Shown here piece after piece: positions 33,577 through 43,235 of a stretch of DNA of 64,000 bases. Where the stretch lies: NCBI GenBank assembly GCA_963210315.1, contig OY723276.1, positions 1,736,001-1,800,000 of the forward strand, given 5' to 3'. Source of the DNA: Rhynchopus euleeides (Eukaryota; Euglenozoa; Diplonemea; Diplonemida; Diplonemidae). The position numbers and the translations under genes are program-made. Position 1 is the first letter of the stretch. Every line of letters starts with the position of its first letter. The notes beneath the pieces are model-generated. The model saw only the letters and a program-made list of their open reading frames with translations, searched no databases and was not told the DNA's origin.

Positions 33577-35135
33577 TTGCACTCTTATGCTCTTATGCCT
33601 CAGCCTAGAAGAGTGCCGAAAGTTGCCGACTCTTCTCAACCAGGAAAGTGCAGCGCCTTCTGGCGGGCATTCTGCCTGCCGGTGTGCTCGTCCTCTTTAG
33701 GCTGCCGAAGCATGTCATTCGATCGGAACGGGTGCGGCCCATGTGGTCATGCTGCAAGAAGTGAAGGCAAGCATCCACTGTTTATCTAAACCGCCTTGTC
33801 TGAACGCCTTGTTTGAACTTGTCAACCGAAACACACTGCAAAGAAGGAGACGCACACTCCGAGACAGAGGGGGGCAGTTTCCCCGACTGCAGAGAGGCAT
33901 GGCTTCCCCCTGGCTAGCGTTTGTTAGATTTTCCGGCACGTGCCAGGCCATGGGGCTGTGCTGTGTCTGTGAAGATCGTCGTTGTGGGGGGGGGGGGGTT
34001 TTCGACCCCCCCCCCCCCCCTTCCTCAACGTGACAAACGGCGAACAAATAACCTGTCAGGGGTTGGCCTGGCAGCTCTGGTCTGTCGGCGGCTTGGCCAG
34101 GAGGGAGTGAGTGGGGGGTGGGGGGGGGGGGGCAAGGCCTGCTGTGCCCAAACAAACCCAACCCAAGCAGGCAGGGGGGGAAGAGACTCTGATATGATCC
34201 CCGGCTAGGACACTGCAGCCACGGCTCACACATCACCATTGAGGGTTCAGGGCGGGGACGACATTATTGCCACTGCCGAAAGCCCAGTATAAAATGGTGT
34301 TCTTCTCTGTCGAGTGCAGCTTTGCCAGCGTGCCGCTGTGGCGGCGTGCTGCCCAGCCTCTGAGGCCCCCAGGCCCCTCCCCCCCCCTGATGATGCAAAG
34401 CGCCAAAAATAATTTAAAAATTCTGGAATAATAGGCACGTGAAGAACGAATCACCTATTCCCTCGCTTTTTGTTTTGTTTCGTGAACTTTGCCCCATGGA
34501 GGGGGCATGCATCCGGTGGACCGCCACAGGAGGGGCGAGAGGGGTGGGGGGGGGGGGGCGGGGAAGGCACTCCAGCGCGAGACACTGCACCTTTTTCTCC
34601 ACGTGATCCGCGGCCCACCACCACCACCACCACCGCCCCCCCTCCCTCCCCTCCCCCAAGCTTCGGTTTGGTCATACAATAGAGCCTTGCCCACACGCAC
34701 TCTCTCCCAGTCAGAAACGCTCCCTGCAGAGTGGGGGTATTTCGGCTTTGACGGGGGGAAGGGAGGGGGGTTTTTTTGCTTCATTCGTTAACAAGGCCCC
34801 CCCTTCCCTCCCCTCCCCCCAGCGTGGTGCGGCTTCGCTGTTCCGCCTGGGGGTTCTGTATGTGATATTCTACTGCCGGTGCGATTGATTTCTTTGCCGT
34901 TGGGTTTTCTTCGCCGCTTCGCTGAGGTGGCGGAAGGAAACCGAATGGCACGGCCTTGAAGTCAGCAGGTGTGCGTTCTATAAGTTGTGCGGGATCTGTT
35001 TATACAGTTGCTGAGCAGAGTGTCCTAACCATCAGGCGAGAAGGGTCGCGATTGGGCATGCCAATGCACCCTCCATGGATGAGCATGCGCTGATCGAAAG
35101 TGTGATTCCCACCGTTTGCGATATTTGTTTCGATG
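33577..35135. other. Intergenic region with many homopolymer tracts
   Basis: No gene recognised. G runs near 33988 and 34120, and C runs near 34009, 34380, 34640 and 34800, dominate. A G run and C run adjacent at 33988-34020 could form a hairpin. Reading frames are short and compositionally biased. Confidence 0.45.
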
Positions 35136-35252
35136 AGGGAGGGAGGGGTCTTCGTTCCAACAAAACAAATTTTTGGCAGTATTTGGTTTGTTGTCTCGTT
35201 TGCCGTCACTTTACGATCCAGCAGGGGCACAGATAGTTTTCGATGAGGAGGT
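35136..35252. mobile_element. Partial copy of the 562-739 inverted-repeat element, with flanking 11-bp repeats
   Basis: From about 35147 to 35242 the sequence matches 645-740 (words TTCGTTCCAACAAAACAA, TTTGTTGTCTCGTTT, CACTTTACGATCCAGC, GGCACAGATAGTTTT). The left half of the element is absent. TTTCGATGAGG occurs immediately on both sides (about 35128 and 35238), which could be a duplication made on insertion or coincidence with the element end. Confidence 0.55.
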
Positions 35253-37070
35253 CCACGACTAGTCGGCTGACTAGTCGGGGCGCCGACGACTGCGTCGTGT
35301 GATGAAAACGGTACGCTGTGTCGCATCCCCCACTATTTACTACAGGCGAGAATCGCCGGACTTTATTTTTTACCGAAAAACTTTCTTTTGCCAGACAGCG
35401 AACCTCCCCTGATCTTTCTGCGTTCAGAGCGAAGACATTCGAAGGGCGCACACACGACACAAGGTGAGGGCGAGAGGGTAGTTTCTACACATTCGGGAAG
35501 GTAAGGAACCCCGCACCACACTCGCTCCCCATTGCAGGGCGAGGGTGTTGTGTGCTGTGGGAACGCCGATGCGAGGCGCGAAGGAGGGAGGGCCAGCTTT
35601 TGTCGAAAAATTAATTGCAAACAGATAGCGCCCCGCGGCTGTTGTGTCTTTTGGTTTGTGGTCTCCGAACGGTGCCTGTGTGGGGGTGCATCCTCTGTGT
35701 TGTCCTGTAAAAATTCGGACAGATGCAGTGGCACGATCAAATCATATTCTTTACCCGTTTCATTGATTCTGGCAAAAACAAAAACCAGCCCCCCCCCCCT
35801 CCCCCCTTTCCGCTCTCTCGAGTTTGAAGCGCCAAGTGAGAGAATGGTTCCAGGGAGGGGGTGGGTGGTGGCGGTGGCGGAGGCAGTTGCAGCTAATCCC
35901 CACCGCGATTTGATCATTTTTCAACGCAAAACACTCTCCCCGACGGCATCCGATTCCACCCCCAGTTAAAAAGGAGGTTTCCAGGGCCGGTGGCTCTGCC
36001 ACACACTCCTACCCCGGAGGGTGGATGGGTGTGTGTGTTCTGGGGTGGGGATGCAGAGATGACACGCATCGCCCCCCAGCGGCACACCTCCAACTAAGTT
36101 CCGTGCAAAGTTTCTGAAATACAGACCCTTCCCCCCCCCCCCCCCCCTCCGTCGAGAACACGCCACGCGGCAGTTCGATCCCAGATGACTCTCTGATGTC
36201 ATGACCGCCCTACCCCACCACACGCCCTGTCCTCACTTGTTGTCTGTCTCACCATCTGGGTTGCTGTGGGCTGACGGCTAGAAGCATGATCTACGGAGCA
36301 CCTCGAGAAAGTGTGCTGGCCGGTGCCCCAACGGTACTGCGCCCTGCATCTGCCTCGACCGCACCGTTGCGCATGCATCATCACCCTACCCCACCACGGC
36401 AGCCCTTCTCAGATCCCGGATTATCCGGATGGCATCGTGTGGTTTGTTTGTGTGTGTGGACACGGCTGTTGGTGTGATGAGGGTTCTCACAGTATATATA
36501 GGTCATCCCCCACCCCCCCAGTGCAACTCCGGAGGGAGGAGGAAATCAGACACAACCTGCAAAACGAGTGAAGGGAGAGCCCCCTTGCGCTTCCTTCTAC
36601 TCCTGAACTAGTCCGGAGGGAATGCTGCGTACAATTTATCTGCCTTGTACAGCATATCTGGTGTGGTGACTACAACAAGGACTAACATTGCGAGAATGTG
36701 CTGGGAGACTTGATTTTCCCATTCACTCTCGACAATCAAAACCCCTCCCTCCCCCAGTGCAAGTCCGGAGGGAAGTGCCACCTCCTTGCATGGGCTCATG
36801 GATGTACAACCTGAGAAACACTTCGCGGAGGGGGGCGGGAGGAGGGAGAGGCTGGGATCACAGGACATGCAAAAGCCGAATTTCAGTTCTAAGGCACCGT
36901 TCTGCCACGTTGATCGTGGCGGAGGGGGGGGGGGGGGGCTGTGGTCGGGGTTGCAAGCCAGCGGTTGGTGGAAGGGGTGGGGGTGGTGGTGGGGGGGTGC
37001 TGGACACAGCAGTGATGAAAGGAACCCGCCGGGGGGGTGTGGCAAAGCAGGATTACCCATCACCCACCCA
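35253..37070. other. Intergenic region
   Basis: No gene recognised. A palindromic patch at about 35255-35285 contains GACTAGTC twice. Long C runs occur at 35789 and 36129, G runs at 36925, and C runs at 36525 and 37071. The final C run abuts the left end of the large candidate element at 37088. Confidence 0.45.
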
Positions 37071-37325
37071 CCCCCCCCCCCCCCCCCTAGGGCCCCGGAT
37101 GTCCATACAAAAAACTGTAATTTTTTTGAAATATCCAGGTCTGGAGGTCAACAGCGCAAAACCACCCCCAGACCCACCCCAGATATGAATTTCCGGAGGT
37201 TTTTACCCACTTTTGGGCCCACCAACAATCATTTTTGGCCAGTTTTTGGCTTTTTTTGGCTTTTCTGGGGTGAGTCCTGTGCAGGGTGGTTGCAGGGTCA
37301 TTTTTGGGTAAAAATGTGCATTTAA

Positions 37326-38390
37326 CGCACCTCTGCTGGTCCTAGAGGCCCTGGATGGTATACAATGTGCCCCAGGGATGCCTAGGGTACGTTTTTCACC
37401 CGAAACCCACCCAAAATGGGGTATAGTTGCCCTAATTTTGACTTTTTTTCATGAAATTGGACCTACAACATCGTTGCAGGGTCCTTTTCCTTGGGTAAAA
37501 TTACGCATTTTCACGTGCTTCTACTGGTCGTAGAGGCCCTGGATGGTATACAATGTACCCCAGGGATGCCTAGGGTACGTTTTTCACCCGAAAAACACCC
37601 GAAATGGGGTATAGTTGCCCAATTTTTGACATTTTTTCATGAAATTGGGACTTTTACCCCACATGGGCGAATCCCCACAGTTTTTTCAAAAAATTGGACG
37701 GAATTTAGGCAATTCGGTGTCGAAAACCTGTTCCAACAGGCCCGTACACCCCTTTTCGGGTATACCCAGTGGTTTCTGGGTGGTTATAGGGTTGTAGGGT
37801 GCCTACAACACGGTTGCAGGGTGTGTGCAGGGTCCTACAACATCGTTGCAGGGTCCACATTTTTGGGTAAAAATGTGCATTTTAACGCACATCTACTGGT
37901 CGTAGAGGCCCTGGATGGTACACAATGTGCCCCAGGGATGCCTAGGGTACGTTTCTCAGCCGAAAACCACCCAAAATGGGGTCTAGTTGCCCAATTTTTG
38001 ATATTTTTTCAGAAAAATTGGGGCTGTTACCCTACACGGGCGAAACCCCCATTTTTCACAGTTTTTTCAAAATATCGGACTGATTTTGGGCAATTCGGTG
38101 TAGAAAACCTGTTCCGACAGGCCCATACACCCCATTTTAGGGCATACCCAGTGGTTTCTGGGTGGTTATAGGGTTGTAGGGTGCCTACAACCTGGTTGCA
38201 GGGTGCTTGCAGGGTGGTTGCAGGGTGGTTGCAGGGTCCTTTTTTTGGGTAAAAATACGCATTTTAACGCACCTCTACTGGCCCGGGATGATATACAATG
38301 TACCCCAGGGATGCCTAGGGTACGTTTTTCACCCGAAAAACACCCGAAATGGGGTCTAGTTGCCCCGATTTTGTCATTTTTTTATGAAAA
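37326..38390. repeat. Tandem block, four copies, period about 380 bp
   Basis: The core GCCCTGGATGGTATACAATG followed by CCCCAGGGATGCCTAGGG and TACGTTT(T/C)TC recurs starting near 37350, 37528, 37909 and 38282. The last copy has a truncated GGGATGATATAC variant. Copies 2-3 and 3-4 are about 380 bp apart; copies 1-2 are only about 178 bp apart because part of the unit is missing. Between cores, GGTTGCAGGGT and TACAACATCGTTGCAGGGTC words repeat. It is non-coding, although two + strand frames stay open through it because the units are diverged. Confidence 0.8.
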
Positions 38391-38444
38391 TCGGGATTTT
38401 GCCCAAAATGGGCAAAATCCCCTTTTTTCACCGATTTTTCCATA

Positions 38445-38935
38445 GTTTTCCTTCGCGCGAAGGCCTTTTTTTTCGTGCGTCGGACGCGCGCGACGCGCGA
38501 AGAAAAAAAGTGCTCCTTTTTTTCGCGCGAAAAAAAAAAGCACCCCTATGGGGGGTGTCGATTTTTTCGGTTTTTTTCCGTTTTTTCCTTTTTTTTCGTT
38601 TTTTCCGCCTGTGGGCGCTGGCTGCGACTTGGTCAAAATTCGACGAAAAAAATCCGAAAAAAAAACGGAAAACGAAAAAACGGAAAATCCCAAAATCGAC
38701 ACCCTGATTTTCCGTTTTTTTCCGTTTTTTTCCCAGTACCAGAAACAGGCAGGGTCGTCGTAAGACCGGCGTGCCAAGGGGGAGGTGCTCGCATTTTTTT
38801 TTGGGGGGGTACAGAATGGGTCGTTTTTGGACATTTGAGCCCACTGCGAGCAGTGCCGGGTCCCGGAAACGCTGTTTCAAACGCTCAAAAGGGGATGTCG
38901 TGGGCACCAGAACCCAGTACATTTATCACAAATGG
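38445..38935 (+). repeat. Palindrome-hairpin module, copy 1
   Basis: The order is: two TTCGCGCGAA palindromes (38452, 38522) plus a CGCGCGACGCGCG patch; then GGGGGGTGTCGA; a run of TTTTTTCCG microrepeats; a 40-bp core (CTGTGGGCGCTGGC); the complementary CGGAAAA microrepeats; TCGACACC; more TTTTCCG; then GGTGCTCGCATTTTTTTTT, GGGTCGTTTTTGGACATTTG and CTCAAAAGGGG. The two arms can form a hairpin of over 60 bp per arm. The same architecture recurs at 50565-51180 with a different microrepeat, and the 41-bp array begins directly downstream. Confidence 0.7.
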
Positions 38936-38939
38936 TCCC

Positions 38940-39810
38940 ACCCACAAACGGGTTACCCCCTGCCTCTAGGGGTTCCCCCCACCCACAAATGGGTTACCCC
39001 CAGCCTCTAGGGGTTCCCCCCACCCACAAATGGGTTACCCCCTGCCTCTAGGGGTTCCCCCCACCCACAAATGGGTTACCCCCTGCCTCTAGGGGTTCCC
39101 CCCACCCACTAATGGGTTACCCCCTACCTCTAGGGGTTCCCCCCACCCACAAATGGGTTACCCCCTGCCTCTAGGGGTTCCCCCCACCCACTAATGGGTT
39201 ACCCCCTACCTCTAGGGGTTCCCCCCAGCCACAAATGGGTTACCCCCTGCCTCTAGGGGTTCCCCCCACCCACTAATGGGTTACCCCCTGCCTCTAGGGG
39301 TTCCCCCCACCCACTAATGGGTTACCCCCTGCCTCTAGGGGTTCCCCCCACCCACTAATGGGTTACCCCCTACCTCTAGGGGTTCCCCCCAGCCACAAAT
39401 GGGTTACCCCCTGCCTCTAGGGGTTCCCCCCACCCACTAATGGGTTACCCCCTACCTCTAGGGGTTCCCCCCACCCACTAATGGGTTACCCCCTGCCTCT
39501 AGGGGTTCCCCCCACCCACTAATGGGTTACCCCCTACCTCTAGGGGTTCCCCCCACCCACAAATGGGTTACCCCCTGCCTCTAGGGGTTCCCCCCACCCA
39601 CAAATGGGTTACCCCCTACCTCTAGGGGTTCCCCCCACCCACTAATGGGTTACCCCCTACCTCTAGGGGTTCCCCCCACCCACAAATGGGTTACCCCCTG
39701 CCTCTAGGGGTTCCCCCCACCCACTAATGGGTTACCCCCTGCCTCTAGGGGTTCCCCCCACCCACTAATGGGTTACCCCCTGCCTCTAGGGGTTCCCCCC
39801 ACCCACAAAT
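38940..39810. repeat. 41-bp tandem array, about 21 units
   Basis: The unit contains ACCCAC(A/T)AATGGGTTAC, CCCCT(G/A)CCTCTA and GGGGTTCCCCCC. Units are very uniform, with two variable positions (CACAAAT or CACTAAT; CTGCCTC or CTACCTC). Each unit has short self-complementary parts (GGGTTACCC and GGGGTTCCCC). The array ends abruptly and open transposase coding sequence starts at once. Uniformity implies recent amplification. Confidence 0.9.
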
Positions 39811-41706
39811 CCGCTCCTCGGGCACAAGACGCAGGATGTGGATGTGAGCGCCTGGCTTCCCTTCTTTGGGGATCCTGATCCCAGGACGGACTTCTCCTTC
39901 GCTGCCACTGGGTTTCACCCCTGGCAGCTGACAAAGCTCTACGACCTCTACGGCGGGGATAGCGCATGCCCGCGCCGCTGCCTCCTCATCTCCCTGGTGT
40001 ACCTTCGCCACGTCCCGGAGCTGAGCAACGCCGGTTTCAGGCAGCACCTCCCAGGAGTCTCTCTCGAGCGCGAGACTCTGTCGGCGGAGTACCACAAGGG
40101 GGTGATGCATCTCCTCTCCAGCATGGATGAGATGGGGACAGATGTGAAGGGCCGTGAGTGGTTCACCAAGCCCTGGGCTCACCGCTCAGTGAACCACTTC
40201 CCCTTCCAGCCCCTCGCGTCGCTTGCGGTGGACGTGTTCCCCGTGTACGTCTGTGCAAATAAGACAGACTACAGTGGGTACTACTCCCGCCACGCGAAGA
40301 AGCTGCAGCTGTGCATCACAGCCCTCGGCTTCATTGCGGGGTTGTCGGCGCTGAACCCCGGGCCCCGACCCGATGGGGACATCTGGGGATCCGCCAGGAA
40401 GCCCCCGCAGGCCGACACCTACAAACGCGTCCCTCTCCGCGCGAATGACATCGTCCTCGGTGACGGGGCGTATGCTGACGCGGCCTGTGTCGTGATGCCG
40501 AACCGCCGCGTCGCGAAGCCGAACGACGAGAACAGGTCGACGGACTTCGACTTCTTCTCCCGCCTGCGTACTCCTGGGTGCGTAGAGTTCAACCGCGCAC
40601 ACGCTGCTGGCCGTTCGCGTGTGGAGAGGGCCATCGCACGCCTGAAGCAGTCGTTCGCGATCTTCCGGAAGATCTGGAACCTGGAGACTGTGAAGGGCGG
40701 CCTCAATTGGCTGAACCCCTGCTTCCAGGTGGCCGCCCACCTGCACAACTTCAGGCTGCGCTGGAGTATTCCGGAGATGCCCCTGTGCGGGTACACGCTC
40801 CTGGCGAGCAAGCTCACGCGTCAAGCCGACACGGCGAGCTACCCGTGGAGCGATGATGAGGCTGCCGCCTCAAAGACTGCGGCCGACACCCTGCTGGAGT
40901 TGTGGGCTGCGAAGGAGAAGAAGGCCAGGTGGCAGACCCTCGCAGCCACGAGGAGGGAGGATTGGGGCGCACTGGGTGGGGCCAATCTGTCGGTGGACCC
41001 TGGGCCCTGGAAGTCCAGCAGACAGGTGTGGACTTCCCGCTTCGATAGGGATCGCCTGTTTCTGGATGGTGGGGAAGAGGACGCGGACGGGGCCAGTGTG
41101 GGGTCCTCCGAGTGTCGGGATCTGGAGGGCGAGGATTCGTCGGACACGGAAGAAACGGCTGACATCCCCTCTTCCTCTTCTTCCCCGAATACTTCTTCTT
41201 CCACAAACACTTCCTCTTCTTCCTCTTCCTCTTCGTCTTCGTCTTCTTCATCTTCTGACGATGTCCCGCCCAAGAAAAGGCCGCGCTCCTCCAAAACCCC
41301 ACCCCATGTGGAGAACCCCCCTGCGAGACAGCCCCCTGCCGGGAAGGAGGGTTCTGCTAAGAAGCGGCCCTCCGAGAGCTCGCCGCCTGCTGGCAGTAAG
41401 GCCCCCGCAAGCAAGAGGGACAAGAAGGCCGCTGTGAAGAAGACCGCTGCGAAGGCCCCTGCGAAGGCCGCTGCGAAGAAGACCGCTACAAACACTTCCT
41501 CTTCTTCGTCTCCGTGTGAGAACCCCCCTACGAGACAGCCCCCTGCGGGGAAGGAGGGTTCTGCTAAGAAGCGGCCCTCCGAGAGCTCGCCGCCTGCTGG
41601 CAGTGCGGCCCCCGCAAGCAAGAAGTACAAGAAGGCCTCTGTGAAGAAGACCGCTGCGAAGGCCGCTGCGAAGAAGACCACTGCGAAGGGGAAGAAGGGC
41701 AAGTGA
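39790..41706 (+). CDS. PIF/Harbinger-like DDE transposase with histone-H1-like tail, N-terminus missing
   Basis: The frame is open from an in-frame TAG inside the last array unit, at 39787, to 41706. No ATG precedes the conserved region; the first plausible codon (39838) is GTG. The coding sequence is therefore truncated by the array or continues from an upstream exon. Counting from 39838, acidic residues in family-typical settings are D132 (AVDVFP), D179 (PGPRPDGD), D209 (VLGDGAYA) and E263 (GRSRVERAIARLKQSF), as in DDE_Tnp_4 Harbinger nucleases that cut and paste DNA. After codon 420 come a serine run, then two near-identical blocks (NPP-RQPPAGKEGSAKKRPSE) and Lys/Ala repeats (AKKTAAKAPAKAA) like linker histone H1, presumably DNA-binding. 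Harbinger elements usually pair this nuclease with a Myb-like protein, which I do not see. The MITEs at 9353, 33467 and 47311 are candidate substrates. Confidence 0.8.
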   Translation, partial: GFPPPTNPLLGHKTQDVDVSAWLPFFGDPDPRTDFSFAATGFHPWQLTKLYDLYGGDSACPRRCLLISLVYLRHVPELSNAGFRQHLPGVSLERETLSAEYHKGVMHLLSSMDEMGTDVKGREWFTKPWAHRSVNHFPFQPLASLAVDVFPVYVCANKTDYSGYYSRHAKKLQLCITALGFIAGLSALNPGPRPDGDIWGSARKPPQADTYKRVPLRANDIVLGDGAYADAACVVMPNRRVAKPNDENRSTDFDFFSRLRTPGCVEFNRAHAAGRSRVERAIARLKQSFAIFRKIWNLETVKGGLNWLNPCFQVAAHLHNFRLRWSIPEMPLCGYTLLASKLTRQADTASYPWSDDEAAASKTAADTLLELWAAKEKKARWQTLAATRREDWGALGGANLSVDPGPWKSSRQVWTSRFDRDRLFLDGGEEDADGASVGSSECRDLEGEDSSDTEETADIPSSSSSPNTSSSTNTSSSSSSSSSSSSSSSDDVPPKKRPRSSKTPPHVENPPARQPPAGKEGSAKKRPSESSPPAGSKAPASKRDKKAAVKKTAAKAPAKAAAKKTATNTSSSSSPCENPPTRQPPAGKEGSAKKRPSESSPPAGSAAPASKKYKKASVKKTAAKAAAKKTTAKGKKGK

Positions 41707-42480
41707 AATTGCCGGGCAGGGTCGAAGAGATGACGTGTGTGTTCTGTCTCGATTTGTTATGGTGTATGGTTTGCTTCGTTTCGTTATCATGGGGGTTTGA
41801 GCTTGCAGGAATCAGTGCAGTTGACAGCTCTGATGGGCTGTGGCTACACTACTCCAATATTCAGTGAAAGGCATGCAGTTGCTTTTGGATGGCTGCGCGG
41901 CAGCTTGGAGGGTGGTGGACACCCCTGATTTTGTGCGGCGGCCCGAGGCGTGTCCTCCCTGCCTCGCGGATAATGTGCACATCACCCTGCCTATCCTGGG
42001 GTTCTTCGGGGTGTCCCATAAAAAACAGTGGAGAGGACGACCGCGCTGATGATGAGGAATAACCAACACCCCCGCCCCGCCCCCCGCCCCCCCCCCCCCC
42101 CCGTCCCCACCCAAAGCTCAAGCTTCCTGGACACGCTCGTTTGAGCAATCTGGAATCTGTAGAAGGCTCGCCGTGTAGGCGGCCTTGGCTATTTTGCCGG
42201 CTTGCTGGTCTGCGGCCCAGGATGCGCCTGCAGCGCCGTGTTGTCCCACGTTCTTGAGGCACCAAGCTTGAGGATTCTCTGGCAGATATGTTCACGATGT
42301 CATTCACGTCTCAACGGGTTCTTCGGGTGTCCCATTCAAAAAAACACCCGAAAAATATGACGACTTTGCTAAACTGGACCCAACTCCCCATACTCTTTTT
42401 TTTGCCATTTTTCAGCATTTTCCCCCGATTTTTCGATTTTTTTTTTTGAAAAAAATTATTTTTTGTCCAGAATCGACACC
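41707..42480. other. Spacer with no recognised gene
   Basis: The 3' flank of the transposase gene, including a C run at 42080-42102. A GGGTTCTTCGGG followed by TGTCCCAT word appears twice (near 42000 and 42318), hinting at a local repeat. From 42340 the sequence becomes A/T-homopolymer rich and leads into the inverted module copy. Confidence 0.45.
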
Positions 42481-42640
42481 CCCCTATTTTTCGCGCGAAT
42501 AAAAAAAGTGCTCCTTTTTTTCGCGCGAAAAAAAAACGCGCCCCTATTATTCGCGCGAATAAAAAAAAACGCCCCTTTTTTTCGCGCGAAGAAAAAAAGC
42601 GCACCTATTTTTCGCGCGAATAAAAAAAGCGCATTTGGGG
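42465..42640 (-). repeat. Palindrome-hairpin module, copy 2, inverted and incomplete
   Basis: Five TTCGCGCGAA palindromes at about 42490, 42520, 42550, 42581 and 42611 (period about 30 bp) are separated by A/T runs. They are followed, on the minus strand, by GGGGGGTGTCGATTCTGG, the same junction as in copy 1. The rest of the hairpin and the downstream tag are missing. The protein-like frames across it (repeats of FFARKKGA) simply reflect the DNA repeat. Confidence 0.8.
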
Positions 42641-42964
42641 GGTGGGCCACCTGATTTGGCCCAAAGCGGGTTCCGCCGAACGACGCCACACCACCGCCCA
42701 ACTCCGCCCAACGCCGCCCAACTCCGCCAAACTCGGGTCAAAATCAGCTCCAAAGTGGCGGACACTACCTGTTTTGCCTTCACGGTGGGATCAAAAAAAA
42801 AGTAGTACTATTTTTGTCCACTATAAGTTGCCACTATATAGTGACTATATACTGGACACATAGTACTATATGGAAACGGTATACTGGCGAATTTGGCACA
42901 CTTACTCGCCACATACTGGACACATTCTCAATTATACTGGACACATACTGGGCAAATAGTGGCA

Positions 42965-43225
42965 TGGCGACTATAATAGTCGCCATGTCAGTATTATAGT
43001 GACTATTATAGTGGACGTGCGACTATTATAGTCGCATGTCCACTATAATAGTCACTATAATAGTGGCATGCCACTATTATAGTGACTATTATAGTGGACA
43101 TGCCACTATTATAGTCACTATAATAGTGGACATGCGACTATAATAGTCACTATAATAGTGGACGTGCCACTATTATAGTCACTATTTTTGTGGACCTGCG
43201 ACTATAATAGTCACTATAATAGTCG
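42965..43225. repeat. ACTATWATAGT field, left block
   Basis: More than a dozen copies of the 11-mer ACTATTATAGT or its complement ACTATAATAGT, usually paired head to head (ACTATTATAGTCACTATAAT) and separated by short links such as GGACATGC, GCATGTCC or GGACGTGC. Each pair is a near-perfect 24-27 bp inverted repeat. Looser relatives (ATACTGGACACAT) precede it from 42810. Confidence 0.9.
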
Positions 43226-43235
43226 ACATGTATAG

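Noticed and set aside
40839-41702. 287-codon minus-strand frame opposite the transposase, rich in Glu, Phe and Ala
   Set aside because: Shadow of the Ser/Lys/Ala-rich tail on the + strand. The + strand frame has the DDE residues.
42465-42640. Repetitive protein with FFARKKGA motifs on several frames, also at 38.5 and 50.6 kb
   Set aside because: Translation of A/T runs and TTCGCGCGAA palindromes. Frames differ between copies and there is no start context.
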